From contig CAMLGC010000025.1 in NCBI GenBank assembly GCA_946479505.1, positions 1 through 33,946 on the forward strand: a DNA stretch of 33,946 nt, written 5' to 3'. The notes beneath the pieces are model-generated. The model was not told the DNA's origin. It made no database searches and worked only from the letters and a program-made list of their open reading frames with translations. Both the position numbers and the translations under genes were made by a program. How positions within the stretch are numbered: position 1 is the first letter of the stretch; every line of letters begins with the position of its first letter. This stretch comes from an uncultured Sphingomonadaceae bacterium. GTDB taxonomy: Bacteria; Pseudomonadota; Alphaproteobacteria; Sphingomonadales; Sphingomonadaceae. This document shows, one piece after another, positions 7,667 through 15,336 of this stretch.

Positions 7667-8898
7667 GCTGCAAACGCCGGCTCGGCCTGTTGATCGCGCT
7701 GGCGAGCGGCGCACTGGCAACGCCCGGCGCGGCGCTCGCCCAGCAGATCGATCGCACCGCGCCGATCCTCGACCTGCCGGACAATGGCCTTGGGCCGGTT
7801 GGTATCCAGGCCGGGTCGATCCTGCTGCTGCCCTCGGGCGAGGCGGGGGTCACCTATGACAGCAACATCTATGCCGCGCCCTCCAATCGGGTCGACGACC
7901 TGATCGCGATCGTCACGCCGCGCATGGAGGCGCGGCTCGATCGCGACGACCTCAGCCTGTCGCTGCTCGGCGAGGCCACGCTGCGCCGCTTCTTCAAGCG
8001 CTCGAGCGAGAACAGCACCGCTGCGCTGGTCGATCTGAAGAGCAGTTTCAAAACAGGCGAATCGGATCGGTTCAGCACCGATATCGGCTGGCGACGCGCA
8101 ATCGAGGACCGCGGCGATCCCGAGGCGCGCGACAACATGACGCTCGGGCCGCGCCGGATCGACATCCTGAACGTCGACGGCGGCTGGCAGCACGACGCGC
8201 GCCTGATGCACCTCGCGGTGAGCGCCAACACCAGCCGGATCGACTACGTTTCCCCGCTCGACAGCGATCGGGACCTGGTGATCTACGGTGGGCAGGCGTC
8301 GGTCGCGCGGGACGTGAGCGCGACGGTAAGCGCGGTCATCACCGCCTTTGCCACGCGCCGCAACTTCCGGTTGGCGCGCGATTTCGCCAACATCGACCGC
8401 GATGCGACAACCTATGGCGCCCGCGCCGGCCTGCGCCTGGCCGACACCGGCCTGATCCGGGGCGATGCCTCCGTGGGCGTGTTCCGTTTCAACCCCGATG
8501 ACCCCACCCTGCCCAGCCGCACCGGCCTGTCGATCGAGGCGTCGGTGGCGTATCTGCCGACGCGCCGCGTCGCCTTCACCCTCGATGCCTTTCGCGGCGA
8601 CGTCGCCACGGTGCGCAACGGCGCCCAGGCGCGCACCGACACCCGTGTGCGGGTCGGCGTTCAAGCGGAAGCGCGCGCCAATCTGCGGCTGCAGGCTTCG
8701 GTGTTCTACCGCAACAGCGACTTCATCGGCTCGGGCGTGTCCGAACGCACGGTCGGCGCGACCGCCGAGGCCGAATATCGGCTCAACCGATTCCTGTCGG
8801 TCGCGGCGACGGCGATCTACGCGCATCGCACCAGCGACGATCCGACAGCCCCCTTCGAGCGCGCACGGTTCGGCATCGAACTGCGCGCGCAATATTGA
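7657..8898 (+). CDS. Outer-membrane beta-barrel protein of the export system
   Basis: A 413-residue protein starts at GTG 7657, overlapping the end of the export lipoprotein gene. It has a classical signal peptide (basic KRR, hydrophobic LGLLIALASG, cleavage after AALA near residue 28). The mature part is dominated by alternating hydrophobic/polar strands ending in aromatic residues, and ends ...FGIELRAQY, i.e. a terminal aromatic residue as in outer-membrane porins. This resembles the beta-barrel (BBP2/EpsL-like) proteins found beside Wza-like genes in proteobacterial exopolysaccharide operons. The role is inferred: an outer-membrane partner or secretin for polymer release. No strong ribosome site precedes GTG 7657, so translational coupling is likely. 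The upstream open frame is a shadow of the lipoprotein gene. Confidence 0.78.
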   Translation: MVLSCKRRLGLLIALASGALATPGAALAQQIDRTAPILDLPDNGLGPVGIQAGSILLLPSGEAGVTYDSNIYAAPSNRVDDLIAIVTPRMEARLDRDDLSLSLLGEATLRRFFKRSSENSTAALVDLKSSFKTGESDRFSTDIGWRRAIEDRGDPEARDNMTLGPRRIDILNVDGGWQHDARLMHLAVSANTSRIDYVSPLDSDRDLVIYGGQASVARDVSATVSAVITAFATRRNFRLARDFANIDRDATTYGARAGLRLADTGLIRGDASVGVFRFNPDDPTLPSRTGLSIEASVAYLPTRRVAFTLDAFRGDVATVRNGAQARTDTRVRVGVQAEARANLRLQASVFYRNSDFIGSGVSERTVGATAEAEYRLNRFLSVAATAIYAHRTSDDPTAPFERARFGIELRAQY

Positions 8899-8909
8899 CG
8901 GTCGACGCG

Positions 8910-10307
8910 ATGACATTTCTCCCGATCATCGTCACCAGAATCCGGCGCGCGATCGACGCGGCGATCATACCCGCGCTGATCGGCCTGGTCGCCGCCGCGG
9001 CGCCGCCAGGCTGCAGCAAGCCGACCGAAGCGGCGCCGCCGCCGCCCGCTCAGGCGGTTGCCGGCGTTGCCGCCTTTCCCGGCGCAGCCGGCTACGGCGC
9101 CGGCGCCAAAGGCGGCCGGGGCGGACGCATCATCATGGTGGATACGCTGGCCGATGCCGGCCCCGGCTCGTTTCGCGCGTGCGTCGAGGCGAAGATGCCG
9201 CGCGTGTGCGTTTTTCGCGTCGCCGGCGTGATCCGGTTCACCGGCAAACCGCCCGTCATCAACAGCCCCTATCTCACCATCGCGGGCCAGACGGCACCGG
9301 GGGGGGGAATCACGCTGGCGCATTCGGGCGGGGCCAACGGCCTGACGCCCCTGCTCATCAAGGGCAATCACGATGTCGTCGTGCGCCACATCCGCGTTCG
9401 CAACGATCGCATCGGCGGCGCGCGCGAGGCCGAGGATTCGATCACCATCGAGAACAGCCACAACGTGATCGTCGATCACGTCAGCGCCAGTTGGGCGCGC
9501 GACGAGCTCATCAATCCCTATGGCGACAACGACAATATCACGATCAGCGCGTCGCTGTTCGCGCAAGGCATCCCCAAGCACGACAAATGCGCGCTGCTCG
9601 GCAGCGATCCGGCGGGGCCGCAGCAGATCAGCTTTCTCTACAACCTGTGCGCGCACAATGGCGATCGCAATCCGGACGTCAATTTCGTGCCGAATTCCTG
9701 CATCGAGGTCATCAACAACGTCCTCTACAACGCCTCGTCGCAATTTACCGAGGTTTGGGAGAGCTACGGCGGCTCGCCGGTTTCGATCGTCGGCAACGTG
9801 ATGCGGAAGGGCCCCGACACCGCGACGCATGCGGTCGGCATCGATCGCGAGGAGATCGGATCGAAGGGCGACGCGCGAATTTACTATTTCGGCAATCGCT
9901 TCGACGGCACGTTCCAGCATATCGCGCCCGACGTGCTGGCGGTGTCGCTTTCCGCGCCGCCGTGCCCGCTGACGGTGACGCCGATGACCGCCGATCAGGC
10001 CTACGAAAAGGTGCTCGCCGAATCGGGCGCGTTTCCGCGTGATGCCTTCGATGCGGGGATCGTCGCCGACGTGCGCGGGCATCGCGGCCATATCGTGCGG
10101 CAGCCCGGCACGATTCCGGCGGTGGCGCCCGGAACCCCGTATCCCGACCAGGATCGCGACGGCATGGACGATCGCTGGGAGGCGGCGCACCACACCGATC
10201 CGGCGCACGCCGATTCCTGGGGGGACGCCGATCATGATGGCGTGCCCAATCTCGACCAGTTTCTCGCCGACCGCAGCGCGGCGTTGATCGCGGGCGACGC
10301 GTCGTGA
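8910..10307 (+). CDS. Pectate-lyase-like (PL1-type) polysaccharide lyase, exported
   Basis: The 465-residue protein begins with a basic and hydrophobic export signal ending near Cys35 (APPGCSK). The lipobox is poor, so it may be a lipoprotein or an ordinary secreted protein. A proline-rich linker leads to FPGAAGYGAG and GGRGGRIIMVDTL, the opening of the PL1 right-handed beta-helix family, with DHVSASWARDE about 130 residues on. Near the C-terminus (residues 413-450) DQDRDGMDD and DADHDGVPN look like calcium-binding TSP3/dockerin-like loops. PL1 enzymes cleave uronic-acid polysaccharides by beta-elimination, so it probably trims or releases the polymer. ATG 8910 is preferred; a TTG at 8895 overlapping the previous stop is possible. 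The next gene overlaps as GTGA. Confidence 0.85.
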   Translation: MTFLPIIVTRIRRAIDAAIIPALIGLVAAAAPPGCSKPTEAAPPPPAQAVAGVAAFPGAAGYGAGAKGGRGGRIIMVDTLADAGPGSFRACVEAKMPRVCVFRVAGVIRFTGKPPVINSPYLTIAGQTAPGGGITLAHSGGANGLTPLLIKGNHDVVVRHIRVRNDRIGGAREAEDSITIENSHNVIVDHVSASWARDELINPYGDNDNITISASLFAQGIPKHDKCALLGSDPAGPQQISFLYNLCAHNGDRNPDVNFVPNSCIEVINNVLYNASSQFTEVWESYGGSPVSIVGNVMRKGPDTATHAVGIDREEIGSKGDARIYYFGNRFDGTFQHIAPDVLAVSLSAPPCPLTVTPMTADQAYEKVLAESGAFPRDAFDAGIVADVRGHRGHIVRQPGTIPAVAPGTPYPDQDRDGMDDRWEAAHHTDPAHADSWGDADHDGVPNLDQFLADRSAALIAGDAS

Positions 10308-11362
10308 ACGGGCCGATGCGCCATGAGGCCGCGCCCGACCCGGCGCAGCGATGCGACGAGCGCTATCGCCCCAACGCCGACAGCGCCCGCCACATCGCGA
10401 AGCGCGGTGCCGCAACGATCGCGGTTCCGGTGACCCATCAGCACATCTTCACCGTGCTGCGCACGCTGATCCGCGAAGGCCGGGTGCCCCGCCCCACCGC
10501 AACCCTGCGCGTGCTCGACATCGGGTGCGGCGACGGGCGGATGATCGCCTCGCTCCAATCGCTCGCCGACCATTACATGCCGGTCGTGAAGATCGAGATT
10601 CACGGGTTCGATATCGGCGAACACGGCTTCAAGGACAGCGGCCAGATGTGCCGCACGCTGGCCTATCTGAAGGAGCATCACCCGGGCATCGACTGGTCGC
10701 AACGGATCAGCATGATTTCCGACGGCGATCCCTGGGGCTATCCCGAAGGCAGTTTCGACGTGGCGCTGTCGAACCAGGTTCTCGAGCACGTCGCGGACCT
10801 GCCGCATTTTCTGAAGAACCTGCGACACGTCCTCGCCCCGGGGGGCCGATCGGTTCACGTCTTCCCGCTGGCGCATTGCATGCAGGAAGCGCATTGCCAT
10901 GTGCCGTTCTCGCATTGGATCCGCGATTTCGACTATCGGGTCGCGTGGATCGCGCTGCTCAGCCGGCTTGGGATCGGCCGATACCGGCTCGACCGGACGC
11001 TGCTCGGCCACACGACCGTGGCGCGGCACGCCGCCGAGACCGCGGCCTTCATCGAATGCTGGACGACCTACCGGTCGTTTTCCACCATCGCCGATGCCGC
11101 GAGCGCGTTCGGAATGGCAACATCCTATGCCTTCACCAAGGATCTGTTCTTCGCCAAACTGCGCCAGATCGCGCATCGGCCGCCGGCGCCGTCTTATGGT
11201 CGGTGGACGGCGCTCGGGTTCGAATGGCTGGGCTATCTCATCGGCCGGTCGCTGTCGTCGGCGACGTTGGTCATCAGCCCGCTGCGCTATGACATCGGCG
11301 CGCGGATCGCGGCGGAAAAGGCGCATCGCGCGCGATCGGAGCGGATCAGTTGCGACTCATGA
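10304..11362 (+). CDS. Class I SAM-dependent methyltransferase
   Basis: The protein has 352 residues, with the SAM-binding motif I VLDIGCGDGR at 70-79, an acidic strand after it (IHGFDIGEHG), and the later FDVALSNQVLEH and APGGRSVHVFP motifs of the Methyltransf_11/25 fold. GTG 10304 is the start because it overlaps the lyase stop as GTGA, and an internal ATG four codons on is less well placed. The C-terminal third is an unassigned extension with a hydrophobic stretch near residues 304-325 that may touch the membrane. It probably O-methylates a sugar of the repeat unit, inferred from location between lyase and glycosyltransferase. The next gene overlaps by ATGA. Confidence 0.85.
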   Translation: MNGPMRHEAAPDPAQRCDERYRPNADSARHIAKRGAATIAVPVTHQHIFTVLRTLIREGRVPRPTATLRVLDIGCGDGRMIASLQSLADHYMPVVKIEIHGFDIGEHGFKDSGQMCRTLAYLKEHHPGIDWSQRISMISDGDPWGYPEGSFDVALSNQVLEHVADLPHFLKNLRHVLAPGGRSVHVFPLAHCMQEAHCHVPFSHWIRDFDYRVAWIALLSRLGIGRYRLDRTLLGHTTVARHAAETAAFIECWTTYRSFSTIADAASAFGMATSYAFTKDLFFAKLRQIAHRPPAPSYGRWTALGFEWLGYLIGRSLSSATLVISPLRYDIGARIAAEKAHRARSERISCDS

Positions 11363-12546
11363 CCGAAGCGCTCCGATCGGCGCGGGTGGCGCCGCCGAGA
11401 GCGATGCGCGACGCGCCGGCGCGGATCTGCTTTCCCTTCACCGGCGATGTCGTCGGCGGCAGCCATCTGTCGGTCCTCGATCTGCTGCGGCGGCTCGATC
11501 GGACCCGGTTCGACCCGCTGGTGGTCGTCCAGCATGCCGACGGCAAGCTGGCACGCCTGTTTCGGGACAACGGCATCGCGGTGGCGAGCCCGTTCGGCTG
11601 GACCGAGCTGCCGTACAACACGCCGGTCAATGTCAACGCGGCGAAGGCGGCGCTGGCGCACCTGGCGCCGCAGGTCCGCTTCCTGCGACGCAACCGGATC
11701 GCGATCGTCCACAGCAACGACGGGCGCACCCACGTCGCCTGGGCGCTCGCTGCCAAGCTGGCGGGGGCGAAATTGCTCTGGCACCATCGGGGCGACCCGA
11801 AGGCGCGCGGGCTGCGCTATGCCGCGCCGTTGCTCGCCGACCAGATCCTCGCGGTATCGCGCTTTTCGCTGCCGCGGCCCGGCATTCTCTCCGCCGCGGG
11901 CAAGGCGCGGGTAGTACACAGTCCGTTCGACACCGATATCCACGTCGATCGCGATGCCGCTCGCGCCGCCCTGCTGGCCGAACTGGACGCCCCGGCAGCG
12001 ACCCTGCTCGTCGCCTATGTCGGCGCGTTCGTCGATCGCAAGCGCCCGTTGCTGTTCATCGAGATGATCGACCGGTTGCGCGCCATGCGGCCATCGCTCC
12101 CGGTGATGGGATTGATGTTCGGATCGGCGGAGGAAGCAGCCATGGACGTGGCGATCCGCACCCGGATCGACGCCCTCGACCTTGCGGACCGCGTTCGTCC
12201 GATGGGGTGGCGCTCGCCGGGGACGACGTGGATCGCGGCGTGCGATCAGTTGATCGTCCCCGCGATCGGCGAGCCCTTCGGCCGTACCCTGGTCGAGGCG
12301 ATGCTGGTCGGCACCCCGATCGTCGCCACCCGATCGGGCGGCAATGTCGAGGCGCTGAAGGACGGCGCGCTGGGCGTGCTGGTGGAGCCCGAAAGCGCGG
12401 AGGCGCTCGCCCGCGGCGTGCTCGCGCTGGCGGACGGGGACCCGCGGGCGATCGCCGCCACCGCGCAGGCCGACGCCAGCGTCCGGTTCGGGATCGACCT
12501 GCACTGCCGCCTGGTGAGCGACGTCTATGAGGGGCTCTTGCGCTGA
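11359..12546 (+). CDS. GT-B glycosyltransferase (GT4-like)
   Basis: The 395-residue protein shows a two-domain GT-B layout. The C-terminal half has VAYVGAFVDRKRP, the start of the sugar-nucleotide domain, and IGEPFGRTLVEAMLVGTPIVAT, the E-x7-E nucleotide-sugar motif of family GT4. The N-terminal domain has the glycine turn TGDVVGGSHLS. The start at ATG 11359 overlaps the methyltransferase stop (ATGA). Donor and acceptor cannot be told from sequence. The gene's 3' end overlaps the convergent glycosyltransferase on the other strand by 22 bp, so the two mRNAs are complementary at their ends. Confidence 0.87.
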   Translation: MTEALRSARVAPPRAMRDAPARICFPFTGDVVGGSHLSVLDLLRRLDRTRFDPLVVVQHADGKLARLFRDNGIAVASPFGWTELPYNTPVNVNAAKAALAHLAPQVRFLRRNRIAIVHSNDGRTHVAWALAAKLAGAKLLWHHRGDPKARGLRYAAPLLADQILAVSRFSLPRPGILSAAGKARVVHSPFDTDIHVDRDAARAALLAELDAPAATLLVAYVGAFVDRKRPLLFIEMIDRLRAMRPSLPVMGLMFGSAEEAAMDVAIRTRIDALDLADRVRPMGWRSPGTTWIAACDQLIVPAIGEPFGRTLVEAMLVGTPIVATRSGGNVEALKDGALGVLVEPESAEALARGVLALADGDPRAIAATAQADASVRFGIDLHCRLVSDVYEGLLR

Positions 12547-13718
12547 TCGACCGTCGCCGACGATGTTCGGTCGAGCATGGTCGCCAGCAGATCGTCCCAG
12601 GCCGCGGCGATCCGGGCCGGCGCGAACCTGCGTGCGACCTCGGGCGCCGCGGCCGCGAGCCGGCGGCGCAGCTCGGGATCGCCCAGCATGCGATCGAGCG
12701 CACCGGCAAGGGCCGCGCAATCCTCGCCCGCGACCAGCAATCCGTTGACGTCGTGATCGATCAGCGCCGACGGCCCGAAGGCACAGTCGGTCGCGAGCAC
12801 CGGCAGCCCCGCCGCCATCGCTTCGCCGAGAACATTGGGGAAGCCTTCATAGCGCGACGCGAGCACGAACAGCCCCGTCTCGTCGATCCAGCCGCCGGGA
12901 CGATCGCTCAGCCCGCGCAGGCACACGCGCCCGCCGACCCCCCGGCGCAAGGCGCGCGCCCGAAGCGCGTGGTGTTCGGGCCCCGTCCCCCAGATGTCGA
13001 GCGTCCAGCCGGGATGACGCCCGGCGACCCGCGCGAACGCGTCGATCAACAGATCAAAGCCTTTTTGCGGCTCGAGCCGCCCGACGCCGACGACGTGCTG
13101 TGCGGGTTGGAAGGTCCCCCTTCGGCCGTCGGACGTCATCACCGGATTGGCGATCACGCGGACACGGCTCCGGCAGGGCTCGGGAATGCAGATCGTGCTC
13201 GCCTGCGTCTGGCAGACGATCGCGGTCGCGCGTCGATACAGCCGCCGCAGCGCGACCTTCCACAGCCAGTGCGACGGCTGGCGTTGCGGATTGTTGCGCT
13301 CCGCCACGATCACCGGCGCCGTCATCCCGATCGTCGCCGCCAGCGTGAGCACGTTGATCTTGGTGAGGAAGCTGACGATCACGTCGGGCTGCCGCTCCAT
13401 CAGGGTGCGGCGAAGCGCCGCGATGCGCCGGAGCGTCGGCGGCACGAACGACCATCGGCCGCCCCGGGCGGCGATCGCCAGACGCTCGAGCTCCGCGGCC
13501 TCGGGGATGTCGTGGTAGATCGAATCGCCGGTGCGATCGAACGACACGATCGTGACGCGCGCGCCGAGATCGAGCCAGCGGGCTGCGAGCCACGCGATGA
13601 CGCGCTCCGCGCCGCCCGCGCCGAGTGCCGCGATGACGATGCAGACGTGTCGCCCCGCGAACCGCGCTTCACCGGGGTCGAACGCCGCATCATCGGGGGC
13701 GGCGCAATGTTCCGACAT
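12525..13718 (-). CDS. GT4-family glycosyltransferase
   Basis: A GT-B protein of 397 residues. The N-terminal IAALGAGGAERVI glycine-rich loop is typical of GT4 enzymes, as is the C-terminal VGVGRLEPQKGFDLLIDAF. The E-x7-E motif is in SRYEGFPNVLGEAMAAGLPVLATD. It is closest in style to PglJ/PglH-like and WbpY-like GalNAc or mannosyl transferases, but specificity is open. ATG 13718 is preferred; the frame extends seven codons to an ATG at 13739. A GCAGACGCC repeat sits 24-32 bp upstream. It is the only minus-strand gene between two plus-strand blocks, facing its neighbour tail to tail with a 22-bp overlap. Confidence 0.9.
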   Translation of the reverse strand: MSEHCAAPDDAAFDPGEARFAGRHVCIVIAALGAGGAERVIAWLAARWLDLGARVTIVSFDRTGDSIYHDIPEAAELERLAIAARGGRWSFVPPTLRRIAALRRTLMERQPDVIVSFLTKINVLTLAATIGMTAPVIVAERNNPQRQPSHWLWKVALRRLYRRATAIVCQTQASTICIPEPCRSRVRVIANPVMTSDGRRGTFQPAQHVVGVGRLEPQKGFDLLIDAFARVAGRHPGWTLDIWGTGPEHHALRARALRRGVGGRVCLRGLSDRPGGWIDETGLFVLASRYEGFPNVLGEAMAAGLPVLATDCAFGPSALIDHDVNGLLVAGEDCAALAGALDRMLGDPELRRRLAAAAPEVARRFAPARIAAAWDDLLATMLDRTSSATVDQRKSPS

Positions 13719-13741
13719 GATCGTGGCCGATGCGGACAATG

Positions 13742-13750
13742 GCAGACGCC
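13742..13750 (+). repeat. GCAGACGCC repeat, copy 4
   Basis: Same 9-mer as the three copies upstream of the RTX gene. With two flanking bases it matches the 2835-2850 palindrome over 11 bases (TGGCAGACGCC). It lies 24-32 bp upstream of the minus-strand glycosyltransferase start. Confidence 0.4.
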
Positions 13751-13764
13751 CTCATTCTGGTCGG

Positions 13765-13816
13765 GCCTGCCCCGTCGAGCTCGACGACGCGCGATCCCCT
13801 GTCTTGTCGGGCAGGC
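13765..13816. promoter_or_regulatory. Nested inverted repeats
   Basis: Outer arms GCCTGCCC (13765-13772) and GGGCAGGC (13809-13816) are perfect 8-bp complements. Immediately inside the left arm lies the perfect 14-bp palindrome CGTCGAGCTCGACG (13773-13786). The arrangement is operator-like or could extrude as a cruciform. Confidence 0.4.
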
Positions 13817-13958
13817 TGCCAGCTTCCTCGCTCCCGAATAAGAGGCGCATCGGATCTAGTCCGGAATTGCGCGTTGAGATTCGCGCCGTCATCGGGCTTG
13901 TGGTCGCGGTGAACGGCGCTGCCGCTCGCGCGATCGAGAAAGGCGACGCCCGACGCAC

Positions 13959-15143
13959 ATGCGAATCGTGTCGATCCTGACGAGCTATACCGCGGGCGGG
14001 GCGGAGATGCTGGTATCCAACCTCTCCGGCACCTTCGTGGTGTCGGGCCATCGTTCGATCGTCGTCGCGCTCAGCACCGCGTCGGCGATCGGCAACGATC
14101 CGGACATGGAGCGAACGATGCGCGCCCGGATCGAGGACGAAGGGGGCGATACCCACATCCTCCAGGTCCGGTCGCGCCGCAACATCGTCGCCGGAGCGCT
14201 GGCGTTGCGCCGGTTCGTCTCGGCGGCGCAACCGGACGTGATCCACGCCCATACCGCGCGCGCCGTGGCGATGCTGTGGCTCGCGGGAATCCGCTGTCCG
14301 GTGGTGCTGACGCATCACAACAGCGAGCTCAGCTTTCCGCCGATCCTGTTCCGGCTGTTCGACCGGATCGTCCGACGCTACGTTGCGATCAGCCATGACT
14401 GCGCGGCACTATTGGCGGCACATACGCGCCGACCGATCGCCGCGATCGTCAACGCCGCGGGGGCCGGCTTCCTGGCCTCCGCCCCGCGCCGCGCGCTCGC
14501 CGATCGGCCCACGCTGCTGGCGGTCGGCGCGCTGACCGCGCAAAAGAACTACCCGATGCTGATCGACGCCGCCGCGCGGCTTCGCCAGATGCTCGGCGAC
14601 GAGCGGCCCTTCAGGCTTCAGATCGCCGGCGGCGGCGCGCTGCTGCCCGAGCTCGCGGCACGCGTCATCGATCGCGGCGTCACCGGGCAGGTCGAGCTTC
14701 TCGGAAGCCGCACGGACGTCGTCGATCTGATGCGACGCGCGGATATCTTCGTCAACGCATCCCATTACGAAGGCATGCCGATCGCGATGCTGGAAGCGAT
14801 GCAATCGGCGCTGCCGATCGTCGCGACCGATGTCGCCGGCACGCGCGAGCTGGTGCGTGACGGGCACAACGGGGCGCTGGTGACATCGGACGATGCGGAG
14901 GCCATGGCGCGCGGCCTGGCAAAGCTGCTGTCGCAGCCGGACGATTACGGCGCATTGTCGGCCGCCGCGCTCGACGAGGGGCGGCGGTATGGGCTGGATG
15001 CGTGCGCACGGGCGCACCTCGCGCTGTACGACGAGGTGATCGCCGAGACGCCGGCGATCGACACGCGCAGCGACAAGGCCTGGCGCGACTTGGCCGGTGG
15101 CGCCCCTCGCACCCCCAGCCACGCGCCGGGCCAAAGGGGTTAG
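13959..15143 (+). CDS. GT4-family glycosyltransferase
   Basis: A GT-B enzyme of 394 residues. The start MRIVSILTSYTAGGAEML has the glycine-rich loop of GT4 within 15 residues of the N-terminus, so ATG 13959 is secure. The middle has VIHAHTARA and the C-terminal domain LLAVGALTAQKNYPMLIDA. The donor-binding motif is SHYEGMPIAMLEAMQSALPIVATD (E-x7-E). It is likely one of the repeat-unit transferases, though sugar specificity is unknown. The tail (about 25 residues) is charged and proline-rich. A 193-bp gap with an AT-rich patch (about 15150-15180) follows before the chain-length kinase gene, enough for a separate promoter. Confidence 0.9.
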   Translation: MRIVSILTSYTAGGAEMLVSNLSGTFVVSGHRSIVVALSTASAIGNDPDMERTMRARIEDEGGDTHILQVRSRRNIVAGALALRRFVSAAQPDVIHAHTARAVAMLWLAGIRCPVVLTHHNSELSFPPILFRLFDRIVRRYVAISHDCAALLAAHTRRPIAAIVNAAGAGFLASAPRRALADRPTLLAVGALTAQKNYPMLIDAAARLRQMLGDERPFRLQIAGGGALLPELAARVIDRGVTGQVELLGSRTDVVDLMRRADIFVNASHYEGMPIAMLEAMQSALPIVATDVAGTRELVRDGHNGALVTSDDAEAMARGLAKLLSQPDDYGALSAAALDEGRRYGLDACARAHLALYDEVIAETPAIDTRSDKAWRDLAGGAPRTPSHAPGQRG

Positions 15144-15336
15144 TCACGATGCCCTTGGTTTCCTCTCAATAGCTTTTGTCTCGACGCCGGGTCGCGACCA
15201 ATATCTGCAGGCGGCGTTGGATCGTCCCGCCGCTTGCGCAACATCCGGGGCCGACGTGGCAAGCAACGCACTGACCTTTCAAGGCGATGAGTTCCAGGAC
15301 GCATCCGATACGAGCTATCGGGCGCAGGATCCCGCC

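Larger units (their letters stand above)
13719..13958. promoter_or_regulatory. Divergent control region between two glycosyltransferase genes
   Basis: This 240-bp stretch separates two glycosyltransferases read in opposite directions. It contains the 9-mer GCAGACGCC (13742-13750) and a nested set of inverted repeats at 13765-13816. I see no open frame worth calling and no clear promoter boxes. Confidence 0.55.

Noticed and set aside
7006..8898. Long frame starting upstream of the beta-barrel protein
   Set aside because: The part before 7657 is out-of-frame sequence of the export lipoprotein. The signal peptide begins at 7657.
13206..13218. CGTCTG-G-CAGACG inverted repeat resembling the 9-mer core
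   Set aside because: It lies deep inside glycosyltransferase coding sequence and encodes ordinary residues, so it is treated as chance.
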